This document shows positions 7,581 to 15,458 of a stretch of DNA of 51,210 bases, piece by piece. The notes beneath the pieces are model-generated. The model saw only the letters and a program-made list of their open reading frames with translations, ran no database searches and was not told the origin of the DNA. The stretch spans positions 1 to 51,210 of the forward strand of contig CAMUAR010000023.1 in NCBI GenBank assembly GCA_947086895.1, read 5' to 3'. How positions within the stretch are numbered: position 1 is the first letter of the stretch; each line of letters opens with the position of its first letter. The translations under genes and the position numbers were made by a program. Origin of the DNA: an uncultured Lachnospiraceae bacterium. Lineage in GTDB: Bacteria > Bacillota > Clostridia > Lachnospirales > Lachnospiraceae.

Positions 7581-9074
7581 CTATTCTTCTTTCAAATTAT
7601 ATTTTACCACATCAATAACCGCTTTGCCGTCCGCATAAAACGAGATTCCGTCAGCAGACTGATCTGTGTAAAATGTTATTGTCATCACTTGTTCCCCGTC
7701 GTTGATAAAAACTTCCGCGCTAAAGCGGTCCAGAATAATTCTCAATTTCAGTTTTCCATCCTCTGTATTTACCAAGCAGCGTCTCTGGTGAATAATCGCC
7801 CGTCTTGAGCCGGAAAACTTTCGATCCACTTTTACAATAGACTCATGCGGCCGGAAACTAACTGCAGTATGACAAATATCATTCTGCGCAAATCGAACTG
7901 CAAACTTTTTGAAAATCTCCTCTTTATTGCATGGACGAATATTTAATTCCATATCAATTTTTCGCCCTTTTACGCCATCGAGCTGAACAACTCCCTGAAC
8001 AGATACATCATTATAAATAATTTGTTCTGTGCGCATTGTTTCAAGCTCCCGAATTGGCTGCTGAATCAAACGTCCCCCCTTGATGGAAAGCTCACGCGGC
8101 AGACTCATCTGTCCAAACCACGGCTGCTGTTCTTCTCGATGCAGGTTACAGGTATCCCAATTCTGCATCCATCCAATCATAATTCTTCTTCCATCCGGAG
8201 CAAGCAGAGTCTGAGGCGCGTAAAAATCAATACCATAGTCAATCGCTTGGTTATATTCTTCGGTAAAACAATTTGTTTCTTTATCAAAAGTTCCAATCAA
8301 ACACAGCGTCCCATTTCCATTGTGATATTCAAGTCCTTTTGGTATCATATACTGCGGACTCGTAATTAACACCTGTTTTTTGTCCAGTGAAAAAAAATCT
8401 GGACACTCCCACATCTGTCCAAACCTTCCCTTATTTTCAGCAAGAACAAGGCAAAATTCCCAGGAAAAACCATCCTTACTCTGGAACAATAAAATTCTGC
8501 CGTCCCCGTCCACCGTACAATTTCCGACAACACAGCGGTAACTTCCATCCTCCTCCTGCCACAATTTTGGATCTCTGAAATTATATTTGTCCCCATCTTC
8601 CGGAAAATCCTTCTGTGTCAGCACTGGATTTTTCTTATACTTCTCGTAATCTTTGCCATCCCCAACCGCAAGACACTGCGTTTGAACTTCCTTTATGCTG
8701 CCGTCCGGCTGCATTTCTTTCGCCACTCCAGTATACATTAAGAGCTGTCTGCCATCCGGCAGGGCTGCCGCGCTTCCCGAAAAACATCCATCCTTATCCT
8801 GCATGGTATCCGGCGCGATTGCAGCGGGAAGGTACTCCCAATGCAGCAGGTCTTTGCTTACTGCATGTCCCCAATGCATCAATCCCCAGACCGGTTTGTA
8901 TGGATAATACTGATAAAATAAATGGTATTCTCCATTATAATAGCTAAATCCATTGGGATCGTTCATCCAGCCTACACGGGGGGAAAGATGAAACACTGGT
9001 CGTTTTTCTCTCTGTATTTTTTCTTCCATAATTTCTTCATAAGCTCTCGCATCACGCAATATTTGACTTGCCAT
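7581..9074 (-). CDS. sacA: Sucrose-6-phosphate hydrolase (GH32)
   Basis: This intracellular beta-fructosidase cleaves sucrose-6-phosphate, or sucrose and short fructans. All three GH32 blocks are intact: WMNDPNG (36-42, nucleophile Asp39), FRDP (166-169) and WECPD (222-226, acid/base Glu223). A C-terminal beta-sandwich module covers about 350-497. Length is 497 residues and there is no signal peptide. GGAGGA stands 8 nt before ATG 9074. It is followed by scrK on the same strand. A CcpA/LacI-type operator lies about 50 nt upstream. No PTS gene is present here, so the substrate probably enters through the ABC importers next door rather than as a phosphate. Confidence 0.92.
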   Translation of the reverse strand: MASQILRDARAYEEIMEEKIQREKRPVFHLSPRVGWMNDPNGFSYYNGEYHLFYQYYPYKPVWGLMHWGHAVSKDLLHWEYLPAAIAPDTMQDKDGCFSGSAAALPDGRQLLMYTGVAKEMQPDGSIKEVQTQCLAVGDGKDYEKYKKNPVLTQKDFPEDGDKYNFRDPKLWQEEDGSYRCVVGNCTVDGDGRILLFQSKDGFSWEFCLVLAENKGRFGQMWECPDFFSLDKKQVLITSPQYMIPKGLEYHNGNGTLCLIGTFDKETNCFTEEYNQAIDYGIDFYAPQTLLAPDGRRIMIGWMQNWDTCNLHREEQQPWFGQMSLPRELSIKGGRLIQQPIRELETMRTEQIIYNDVSVQGVVQLDGVKGRKIDMELNIRPCNKEEIFKKFAVRFAQNDICHTAVSFRPHESIVKVDRKFSGSRRAIIHQRRCLVNTEDGKLKLRIILDRFSAEVFINDGEQVMTITFYTDQSADGISFYADGKAVIDVVKYNLKEE

Positions 9075-9123
9075 AGAAATTCCTCCATCGTTATTTTTAT
9101 TTTATTTCTGATATTGCAACTTT

Positions 9124-9137
9124 TTTAACCGCTTACA
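9124..9137 (-). promoter_or_regulatory. cre / LacI-family operator upstream of sacA
   Basis: On the minus strand the sequence TGTAAGCGGTTAAA fits the CcpA/LacI-type consensus TGWAANCGNTNWCA at 13 of 14 positions, with one change at the penultimate C. It lies 50 nt upstream of the sacA start. CcpA or the neighbouring LacI-type regulator could bind it. Confidence 0.55.
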
Positions 9138-9247
9138 GCGAAATCTTGGTGCAACATCGAGCATTTATAAATATAAAAACTTATAATTGCTTCATTATTT
9201 TGTTTATATTTATCCATTTTCTCGTCGTGATTTCGTAATAAAAATAC

Positions 9248-9276
9248 TTGCAATTTCCTACAAAATCAGCTATCAT
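9248..9276 (+). promoter_or_regulatory. Sigma-A promoter of the LacI-type gene
   Basis: TTGCAA (9248-9253), a 17-nt spacer and TATCAT (9271-9276) form a good promoter. The leader to ATG 9429 would be about 145 nt. It contains a small hairpin CACC-AAAAAT-GGTG at 9293-9306 and then the hairpin/GAATG leader. The rest of the 354-nt gap between sacA and this gene is AT-rich with no other gene. Confidence 0.6.
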
Positions 9277-9398
9277 AGAATCGTTGTTTTCACACCAAAA
9301 ATGGTGCTTTATCAACACAATATTATGCAAAAACCGCCGTGCTGAACATTTTTTGCCGTATAATTACCAGCTTAAATTTTTTGCTGTTATACCGGAAA

Positions 9399-9431
9399 TT
9401 CCCACTGCGCGGAAGAATGAGAGGAACTATG
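9399..9431 (+). promoter_or_regulatory. Hairpin + GAATG-GAGGA leader before the lacI-type gene
   Basis: A short TTCC/GGAA stem is followed by AGAATG (9414-9419), AGAGGA and ATG 9429. The leader ATG at 9417 is in frame and exactly 12 nt ahead (M-R-G-T-M). Confidence 0.6.
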
Positions 9432-10448
9432 AAAAACAAGGTGACAATCCAGGATATTGCAGATGCTTTACAACTGTCCCGCATCACGGTATCCAAGGTA
9501 TTGAACAACTCCCCAAATGTCTCTGCGGATACCAGGGAAATTGTGCTGCAAAAAGCGAGGGAGATGAACTACAAAACAGTAAATTACACGGATATCTTAC
9601 AACAGCCGCAGGCAAAAAGTTTTGCTTTTGTCATGCATATGGTGCCGGATGTTTTTCATATTGGTTCTTCCATTATCACACAGCTTGGACAGGAACTTCG
9701 CCAAAAAAACTACACGCTTACTCTCCATGCAATTACGGAGGCGGATATCAATTCCATGACGCTGCCTCCAAATCTAAATAAAAATTTAGTGGAAGCAATT
9801 ATATGCCTTGAGATGTTTCATCCAGAATACAGCAAACTTCTGTGTTCTCTCGGAATACCGACTTTATTTATTGACGCCTGTGTCAGTTTTCCTTCTATGA
9901 AGCTGCCCTGCGACCTGCTTTTAATGGAAAACCGCACAAGCGTATACCGAATGCTGACTTCTCTGTGCGAAAAACATCACTTGACATCCATGGGATTTGT
10001 CGGGGATAAAAATCATTGTTTAAGCTTTTACGAGCGCTATGAAGGCTTTTTTTTGGCTTCCAACTCTTGCGGCATCACCACTGCACCGTACAATATTATT
10101 GAGGACGATCGTTTCTATGGTCAGGCTGGATGGATCACAGAACAGCTTCAGCGTATGAAAGCACTGCCAGATCTGTTTTTCTGTGCAAATGATGTACTGG
10201 CTCAGATTTTAATTCAGTCTTTAGAAGAACTTGGCTTTAAAGTTCCGTGCAATGTTATGGTGTGCGGTTTTGACGGATTACCTTCGAGAAATCCGATCTT
10301 AAACAGTCTGACCACTGTTCGCACCCCTACAACAGAACTTGGCAGTTATGCGGCCAGCCTTCTTTTTGAACGGCTCCGCTATCCAAAGCGCATCAATAAC
10401 AGTACTTATCTGCGCACAGAAATCTGTTTCCGCAGCAGCGCTCCGTAA
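9429..10448 (+). CDS. LacI-family transcriptional regulator
   Basis: This is a sugar-responsive repressor-type protein. The N-terminal helix-turn-helix is unmistakable: VTIQDIADALQLSRITVSKVLNN at about residues 5-27. A periplasmic-binding-protein-like effector domain follows to the end and includes CGFDGLPSRNPI and the TTVRTP region typical of LacI C-terminal lobes. Length is 339 residues from ATG 9429. An in-frame ATG 12 nt upstream belongs to the leader, and the open frame back to 9339 has no ribosome site. It is flanked by sacA (divergent) and the ten-gene fructan-type operon (convergent), so it likely controls one or both. Its stop codon abuts the stop of the GH32-like gene with no spacer. 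Confidence 0.9.
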   Translation: MKNKVTIQDIADALQLSRITVSKVLNNSPNVSADTREIVLQKAREMNYKTVNYTDILQQPQAKSFAFVMHMVPDVFHIGSSIITQLGQELRQKNYTLTLHAITEADINSMTLPPNLNKNLVEAIICLEMFHPEYSKLLCSLGIPTLFIDACVSFPSMKLPCDLLLMENRTSVYRMLTSLCEKHHLTSMGFVGDKNHCLSFYERYEGFFLASNSCGITTAPYNIIEDDRFYGQAGWITEQLQRMKALPDLFFCANDVLAQILIQSLEELGFKVPCNVMVCGFDGLPSRNPILNSLTTVRTPTTELGSYAASLLFERLRYPKRINNSTYLRTEICFRSSAP

Positions 10449-12104
10449 CTATTTTCCATCAGGAAGCTTTATTGTAATATCTGTAAAACTTGCTTGCGTG
10501 TTGCTGGAAAAAATTCCCATATCCGCCCCGTTGATCGATTTTTGAATGCGATTGCTCAATACTTTTGTATCATCCACATAGAGAACTGCAATCTCATTCT
10601 CCATCACTAACTTTACATGATATTTTCTGTCCGGTTCAAATGAAAAGTTTGTTGTAATCAGCGGCTCAATGTACGCCATACGGGAAAGAACGCATCCCTC
10701 ATAATGGATACAGTTATTTTTGCTGTCCAAAACCAGCCCTGTATATTTTCCGTAATTGTCTCCCTCACCAAATGCAAATCCTGCATATCCGTTTTTTCCA
10801 AGAGAAATATCGCACTCTAACAAAAGGGACGGCTCGCGCATTCCAAAATTCACAAGCGCTATCTCATCTTTTTCTGCGGATAACAAATAGCCATTCTCGG
10901 TTTCTTCCACTTTCCCAAATACCGCTTTTTTTTCTAACTCTTTTTCTTCGCCAAAGTAATCTTCTAAGCTGGAAACCATCTTAACCCCCAACGTGCCGTC
11001 TTTTTTCTGCACCAGCTCATGGATCAATAAGTTTCCTGCCCAATTATAGTTTCCGGTATCTTTCTCTTTCTCCCGCCTTCCAATCCATCCGCAAAGATAT
11101 CTTGTCCCGTTAAGTTCTGCTGTTTTTGCCGCGTAAAAGCAAAATCCAGTTCCGTCTAACACATTGTTTTCCGGCTCGACAAACGGACCATAAATAGAAT
11201 CTGACATCGCATAGTATGTAACGCAGTCCCAACTGTAGAAAAGATAATATTTATCTTTTATCTGAAACAAATCCGGGCATTCCAGCATATATTGTCTGCC
11301 CGGTGCATACAGAGGCTCACACAATGTCCAGCTTGACAGATCTTTTGAAGTGTAGCGCGCTACCACTCCGCCAAGATTTTCTTCGCGCGCGGCAATCAAG
11401 AGCCAATAGCATTGTTCTTCCTCGTTCCAAAAAACAAAAGGATCTCTAAAATCATCTCCCGAATAATTGTCCGCGGCATAAAACGTATCTTCTGGAATTT
11501 TTGTCCAATGTTCGTTATCCTCACTTACTGCATGCATTACGCACTCTTTATCCAATCCTTTTTCTGGAAAACCATCGTTATGTCCAGTGTAAAATAAATG
11601 GTATTTTCCATCCTGCGCAATCAGTACGCTCCCTGTTCCGATCGCCAAATCTGCATCGTCCCTCGATGAGCCGTAAGGCAGCACAAGCCCGTCATCCGAA
11701 TACTCATAAAAATTTTTTGTAGAAAATTTGTGAATTGGATGATAGCCAACCCCATTGTAATCCGTTTCATACAGATAATATAACTGCATCGTATCCTTAT
11801 CTGTCATTGGCATAACATCCCCAACCCATGCATTTTGGGAGGTCGGGAATAACCTGTATGGAACTGCCTGATACACTTCTTTTTTGTTGTTTTGATCTGT
11901 ATGATTCGGAACAGAATCGTTCTGATTTTCTTTATCAGAATTGTTTGCATCCGGTATTTCTTGATTTCCCTGTACCGTTGTCGGCTCTGCTTCTCCTCCC
12001 GGCGATACTGTCGCAGCATCGTCAGGGGCAGCCCCCTGCCCCGCACAGCCTGCGGCTGCTGCGAGGCAGGAAGCCAAGAGCAAGAAAAATACTTTTTTTC
12101 TCAT
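10449..12104 (-). CDS. GH32-like secreted lipoprotein with altered catalytic block
   Basis: A type II signal (MRKKVFFLLLASCLAAAAGC, Cys20, weak lipobox AAGC) and an Asp/Asn/Pro-rich linker to about residue 80 tether this 551-residue protein outside the membrane. A five-bladed-propeller GH32-like domain follows. The RDP block (220-222) and the ECPD block (274-278, Glu275) are intact. The usual WMNDPNG is replaced by WVGDVMP (93-99), with Asp96 as the possible nucleophile. A C-terminal beta-sandwich covers about 400-551. It probably acts on a fructoside, but the altered block means the exact specificity or reaction cannot be assigned. It is the last gene of the operon; GGAGA precedes the start. 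Confidence 0.8.
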   Translation of the reverse strand: MRKKVFFLLLASCLAAAAGCAGQGAAPDDAATVSPGGEAEPTTVQGNQEIPDANNSDKENQNDSVPNHTDQNNKKEVYQAVPYRLFPTSQNAWVGDVMPMTDKDTMQLYYLYETDYNGVGYHPIHKFSTKNFYEYSDDGLVLPYGSSRDDADLAIGTGSVLIAQDGKYHLFYTGHNDGFPEKGLDKECVMHAVSEDNEHWTKIPEDTFYAADNYSGDDFRDPFVFWNEEEQCYWLLIAAREENLGGVVARYTSKDLSSWTLCEPLYAPGRQYMLECPDLFQIKDKYYLFYSWDCVTYYAMSDSIYGPFVEPENNVLDGTGFCFYAAKTAELNGTRYLCGWIGRREKEKDTGNYNWAGNLLIHELVQKKDGTLGVKMVSSLEDYFGEEKELEKKAVFGKVEETENGYLLSAEKDEIALVNFGMREPSLLLECDISLGKNGYAGFAFGEGDNYGKYTGLVLDSKNNCIHYEGCVLSRMAYIEPLITTNFSFEPDRKYHVKLVMENEIAVLYVDDTKVLSNRIQKSINGADMGIFSSNTQASFTDITIKLPDGK

Positions 12105-12154
12105 TTTTTGTTATCTCCATTTGATACTTATACCTGCCCTGCCTAAAAATCTTT

Positions 12155-13516
12155 TTATTGTCCTAAAGTAACCTGAGCGCCCTCTTTAATCTGCTCATCT
12201 GCGTTTGTTGCAAAAGTACTTACCGGAGTTCCCTCAATCATACCAGAGAAAATTGTCCAGTTTGCATCCCAGTATTTTTCAATGCCGATCGGCGCAAAAT
12301 TAATATGCGTAGCCAGCGTTTTCATCAGATCATACTGTTCCTTGCCATACTTTTCAATCTGCTTTGTAGTGTTGTTTTCCTGAAGCAATTCATAAGCCAT
12401 TCTTGCAAAAACTGCTGCGCCTTCTGGATTCTCGCTTGTCACAGGAATCGCAAAACCATTTAAACTTCCGCCGCAGTCATATTTCTCCCCGGAAGGTCCG
12501 GTCGGCAGCGGCGCCCACTCGATCTCATAATCACAAGGATACGCTGTAATTGCCGCAAAACCATACTCGCAGGTCATAGCCAATTTACCGCTCTTAAAAT
12601 TACTGATAAACTTATCCCCGTCCGGTCGTTCCATAAATTTATCTGTAATATAGCCGTTTTGCAGGAAAGTAAATGCTTCCGTCGCCTGCGGGGTTAAGTA
12701 GTTGCTTGACACGCCGTTTGGATCAGCATAATTGATACTTACTGTCCCATTTGTATTTAACATCTGTACATAGAAAGAATCCCACCAGCCAAAACCAAAT
12801 ACATCTGGATTTCCGTCGCCGTCCGTATCGCCGGTCATATCAAGAGCAACCTGGCGGAAGGTATCCCAGTTCCAGTTTCCTTCATTAAAATACTCCATCG
12901 GAGTTTTAACGCCATTCTGCTCAAATAATGTTTTATTGTAGCTGATTACAACTGGAGTTGCATCCGCACCCGCCGCATAAGGCTTACCGTTGTAGGTAAA
13001 TGCATTTGTCACGCTGTCGTACCAGAAACCATCATTTAAATCGATATACTGTGAAATATCCTGCACAATATTTTTTGCGCCGTAAATTGGAAAGTTCTGA
13101 TCGTGCGCCTGAGCGAGATCACATACTTCCCCGGCGTTCACCATGCTGATTACTGTGCTTGCCTGATCGCCCCAGCCTACGCCGATCACTTCTACTTTAC
13201 CGCCGTACTTTTCTTCAAACACTTCCTTGGTCGTCCATACAAGATTAAATGCATCAGGATCTTCTTCTTTTGCCGCCTTCCATGCCTCCTCGGTCATATC
13301 CCATACAATAACCAGATTCGCATTGTCCAGTTTGTCTGGCAGACTGCTTTTGTTGTCCTCTTCCTTCTCTTTGTCGGCATCGTCTGGCTCGTTATTTTCA
13401 TTTGTATTTCCTGCTGGTGTCGGCGTTGGATCTTTCTCAGCAGGATTTCCCCCGCACGCCGCCAAACTAACGGTACATACCAGTGCCATCGCTGTCGCTA
13501 AAAATTTTTTTCTCAT
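12155..13516 (-). CDS. ABC sugar-binding lipoprotein (family 1 SBP)
   Basis: This is a 453-residue extracellular solute-binding protein. The signal peptide ends in the lipobox LAAC (Cys21), and an acidic, Pro/Asn-rich linker runs to about 55. The mature domain has family-1 (MalE-like) features, such as WNWDTFRQVALDMTGDTDGDGNPD and GKLAMTCEYGFAAI. It lies 23 nt after the permease gene at 13540-14493 and 50 nt before the GH32-like gene, so it presumably feeds the second permease pair. The ligand is inferred from context to be a fructose-containing oligosaccharide. Confidence 0.88.
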   Translation of the reverse strand: MRKKFLATAMALVCTVSLAACGGNPAEKDPTPTPAGNTNENNEPDDADKEKEEDNKSSLPDKLDNANLVIVWDMTEEAWKAAKEEDPDAFNLVWTTKEVFEEKYGGKVEVIGVGWGDQASTVISMVNAGEVCDLAQAHDQNFPIYGAKNIVQDISQYIDLNDGFWYDSVTNAFTYNGKPYAAGADATPVVISYNKTLFEQNGVKTPMEYFNEGNWNWDTFRQVALDMTGDTDGDGNPDVFGFGWWDSFYVQMLNTNGTVSINYADPNGVSSNYLTPQATEAFTFLQNGYITDKFMERPDGDKFISNFKSGKLAMTCEYGFAAITAYPCDYEIEWAPLPTGPSGEKYDCGGSLNGFAIPVTSENPEGAAVFARMAYELLQENNTTKQIEKYGKEQYDLMKTLATHINFAPIGIEKYWDANWTIFSGMIEGTPVSTFATNADEQIKEGAQVTLGQ

Positions 13517-13539
13517 TTCTTTTCTCTCCTTTTCCTTAT

Positions 13540-14493
13540 TTATTTGATACCTATATGCTCAATGCTGTCAGCCAGCTTGCGCTGTGCCACAATATACAGC
13601 AAAAACATCGGAAGAATTGCAAGCAGGCATCCTGCCTGTATCCGCGTCTGCACTCGAATCGGATCTGTTCCCGTCTGACCTCCAATCAGTGCTGCAAGGT
13701 CAACTCTCAAGGAGGACAGCGCCACAATCAATGTGCGAAGTCTTGTTCCAAGCAGCTGCTTTGATAAGTAATAATCATTAAAATGCCATACAAAGGAAAA
13801 TAAAAACACTGTCACAATCGCATTTTTGGCATTTGGAAGCATAATATAGAAAAATGTTCGAAGCGGACCGCTTCCATCCACATAAGCAGACTCTTCAAGC
13901 GCTGAGGACATCCCTTCAAAAAACTGTTTAAAAATATAGATATACAATCCTGAGCGGATTCCTGCTCCAAGCGCAGATGGAATAAAGAACGCAAGTTTCT
14001 TTCCCACCAGGTTGATCACAATATCTTTTCCTGTAATTTTTGAAACAAGCGACATAATTCCCAGCGGATTAAAATATTTCATATTGGAATAGTACGGCAG
14101 AATAATGGTCTGTGTCGGCACAATCAAAGTTAAGATAACACAGGCAAAAAACACATTTTTTAACGGGAATTTATACCTTGCAAAACCATATCCAGCCAGC
14201 GCGCAGGAAATCACATCAAGAACGGCGCATCCAAATCCAATCTGCAGACTCTGCGCAAGCGCCTCCACATACTTCATTGACTTAAAAGCATCCTGAAACC
14301 CCGTCGCGGACAAATGTTTTGGTATCCAGATTACGCTGGGATCATAAGAATCCGACGGCGCTTTTATGGACGCGCTGATCATATAGAGAACCGGGTACAA
14401 TAACTGGTATGCCAAAAGGATCAAAATAGCATACTTTGCAATTGTCCAGAACCATTTTCCGCTTTTCAGGCGATACATAATTTTTGTTTTCAT
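13540..14493 (-). CDS. ABC sugar permease (MalG/AraQ-type)
   Basis: This inner-membrane subunit has about six transmembrane helices, for example WTIAKYAILILLAYQLLYPVLYMI near the N-terminus. The EAA loop is EESAYVDGSGPLRTFFYIMLP, which contacts the ATPase. The C-terminal REL-like ending, QRKLADSIEHIGIK, is typical of MalG-type partners. The longer frame to 14565 lacks a ribosome site. ATG 14493, preceded by GAGGAAAAC and the recurrent leader, gives 317 residues. It pairs with the permease at 14571-15458 and the SBP at 12155-13516. No ATPase gene is present anywhere in the operon. Confidence 0.88.
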   Translation of the reverse strand: MKTKIMYRLKSGKWFWTIAKYAILILLAYQLLYPVLYMISASIKAPSDSYDPSVIWIPKHLSATGFQDAFKSMKYVEALAQSLQIGFGCAVLDVISCALAGYGFARYKFPLKNVFFACVILTLIVPTQTIILPYYSNMKYFNPLGIMSLVSKITGKDIVINLVGKKLAFFIPSALGAGIRSGLYIYIFKQFFEGMSSALEESAYVDGSGPLRTFFYIMLPNAKNAIVTVFLFSFVWHFNDYYLSKQLLGTRLRTLIVALSSLRVDLAALIGGQTGTDPIRVQTRIQAGCLLAILPMFLLYIVAQRKLADSIEHIGIK

Positions 14494-14523
14494 GTTTTCC
14501 TCGCATTTCTTTGCCAAAACGGC
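14491..14523 (-). promoter_or_regulatory. Leader element before permease 14493
   Basis: A short GCC/GGC hairpin is followed by GAAATG, CGAGGA and ATG. The leader ATG is 13 nt ahead, so it is out of frame here. Confidence 0.45.
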
Positions 14524-14570
14524 ATTCTCAACCTTATCATTTATTTCGCTTCGCTCAAGGTGCAAACGAG

Positions 14571-15458
14571 TTATTCTTCCGGCTTAACAATAAACCTCTT
14601 CATCGCCAGATACACAATTACAAGGACGACAGCTATCATAATAAAATACAAAATGGACAGCGCGCTTGAATATCCAAAACGCACATTGGAAAATGCTGTA
14701 TTGTATATCATCTGAATAATCTGGTTTCCAAAATCCGAGAAAATATCAATTACACTATATACGACATTGAGCAGAATCATCGGCGTAAGCATTGGAAGAG
14801 TGATTTTAAAAAACTGCTCCAGTGCGTTTGCTCCCTCCAAATCTGCCGCTTCATACACATATTCAGGAATATTGTGCAGCCCTGCCAAAAATAATAAAAT
14901 CTGCACGCCAGACTTCCATGTCAAATCAAAAATCTTACTGATTACATTGTTTACAAATGAGATTACATTCATCGGCAGCCCCATCGAGGAAAACAGCCCT
15001 GTCAGACCGCCGCCGGAAAACAAATACACGGTTTCTGCGCCTTTTACCCCGGAGGAGAACACATCTTGTTTCATAATATCCATCAGAACGCCCGACCCGA
15101 TAATTACCGGAAGAAATGCGATCGCTCTCATTGTCGTCCGCCCTGGATACTCCTTTTTCAGCAGCAGCGCAAAACAGATACTATATACAAGAATCAGCGG
15201 CACGGTGATTAAATCTTTTAGAGAATTGGCGCACTGAACCAAAAAATCCGTATCGCGAAACAGCGCGTAGGAAAAATTGTAAGTTCCCACCCAAGTCCCT
15301 ACCATGCCTTTGTCGGTTGTTTTTAGATCCTGGAACGAATAAAGGCAGGACTGTATAAACGGCACGATAAAGAAAAGCAAGAATCCAAGCAGCCATGGGG
15401 TAATAAACAAAAAGCCGTAAATTTTCTTTTTTGTCGTGTATGGAATCTTTTTTTTCAT
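14571..15458 (-). CDS. ABC sugar permease (MalF/UgpA-type)
   Basis: This 295-residue multi-pass membrane protein has a first helix IYGFLFITPWLLGFLLFFIVPFI and an EAA loop YEAADLEGANALEQFFKITLPMLTP near residue 210. It would form the translocation pore with the permease encoded just downstream. Its ATG follows the DUF5696 stop codon directly, with the ribosome site (GGAAAC/GGAGG) inside the end of that gene. Translation is therefore likely coupled. Confidence 0.88.
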   Translation of the reverse strand: MKKKIPYTTKKKIYGFLFITPWLLGFLLFFIVPFIQSCLYSFQDLKTTDKGMVGTWVGTYNFSYALFRDTDFLVQCANSLKDLITVPLILVYSICFALLLKKEYPGRTTMRAIAFLPVIIGSGVLMDIMKQDVFSSGVKGAETVYLFSGGGLTGLFSSMGLPMNVISFVNNVISKIFDLTWKSGVQILLFLAGLHNIPEYVYEAADLEGANALEQFFKITLPMLTPMILLNVVYSVIDIFSDFGNQIIQMIYNTAFSNVRFGYSSALSILYFIMIAVVLVIVYLAMKRFIVKPEE

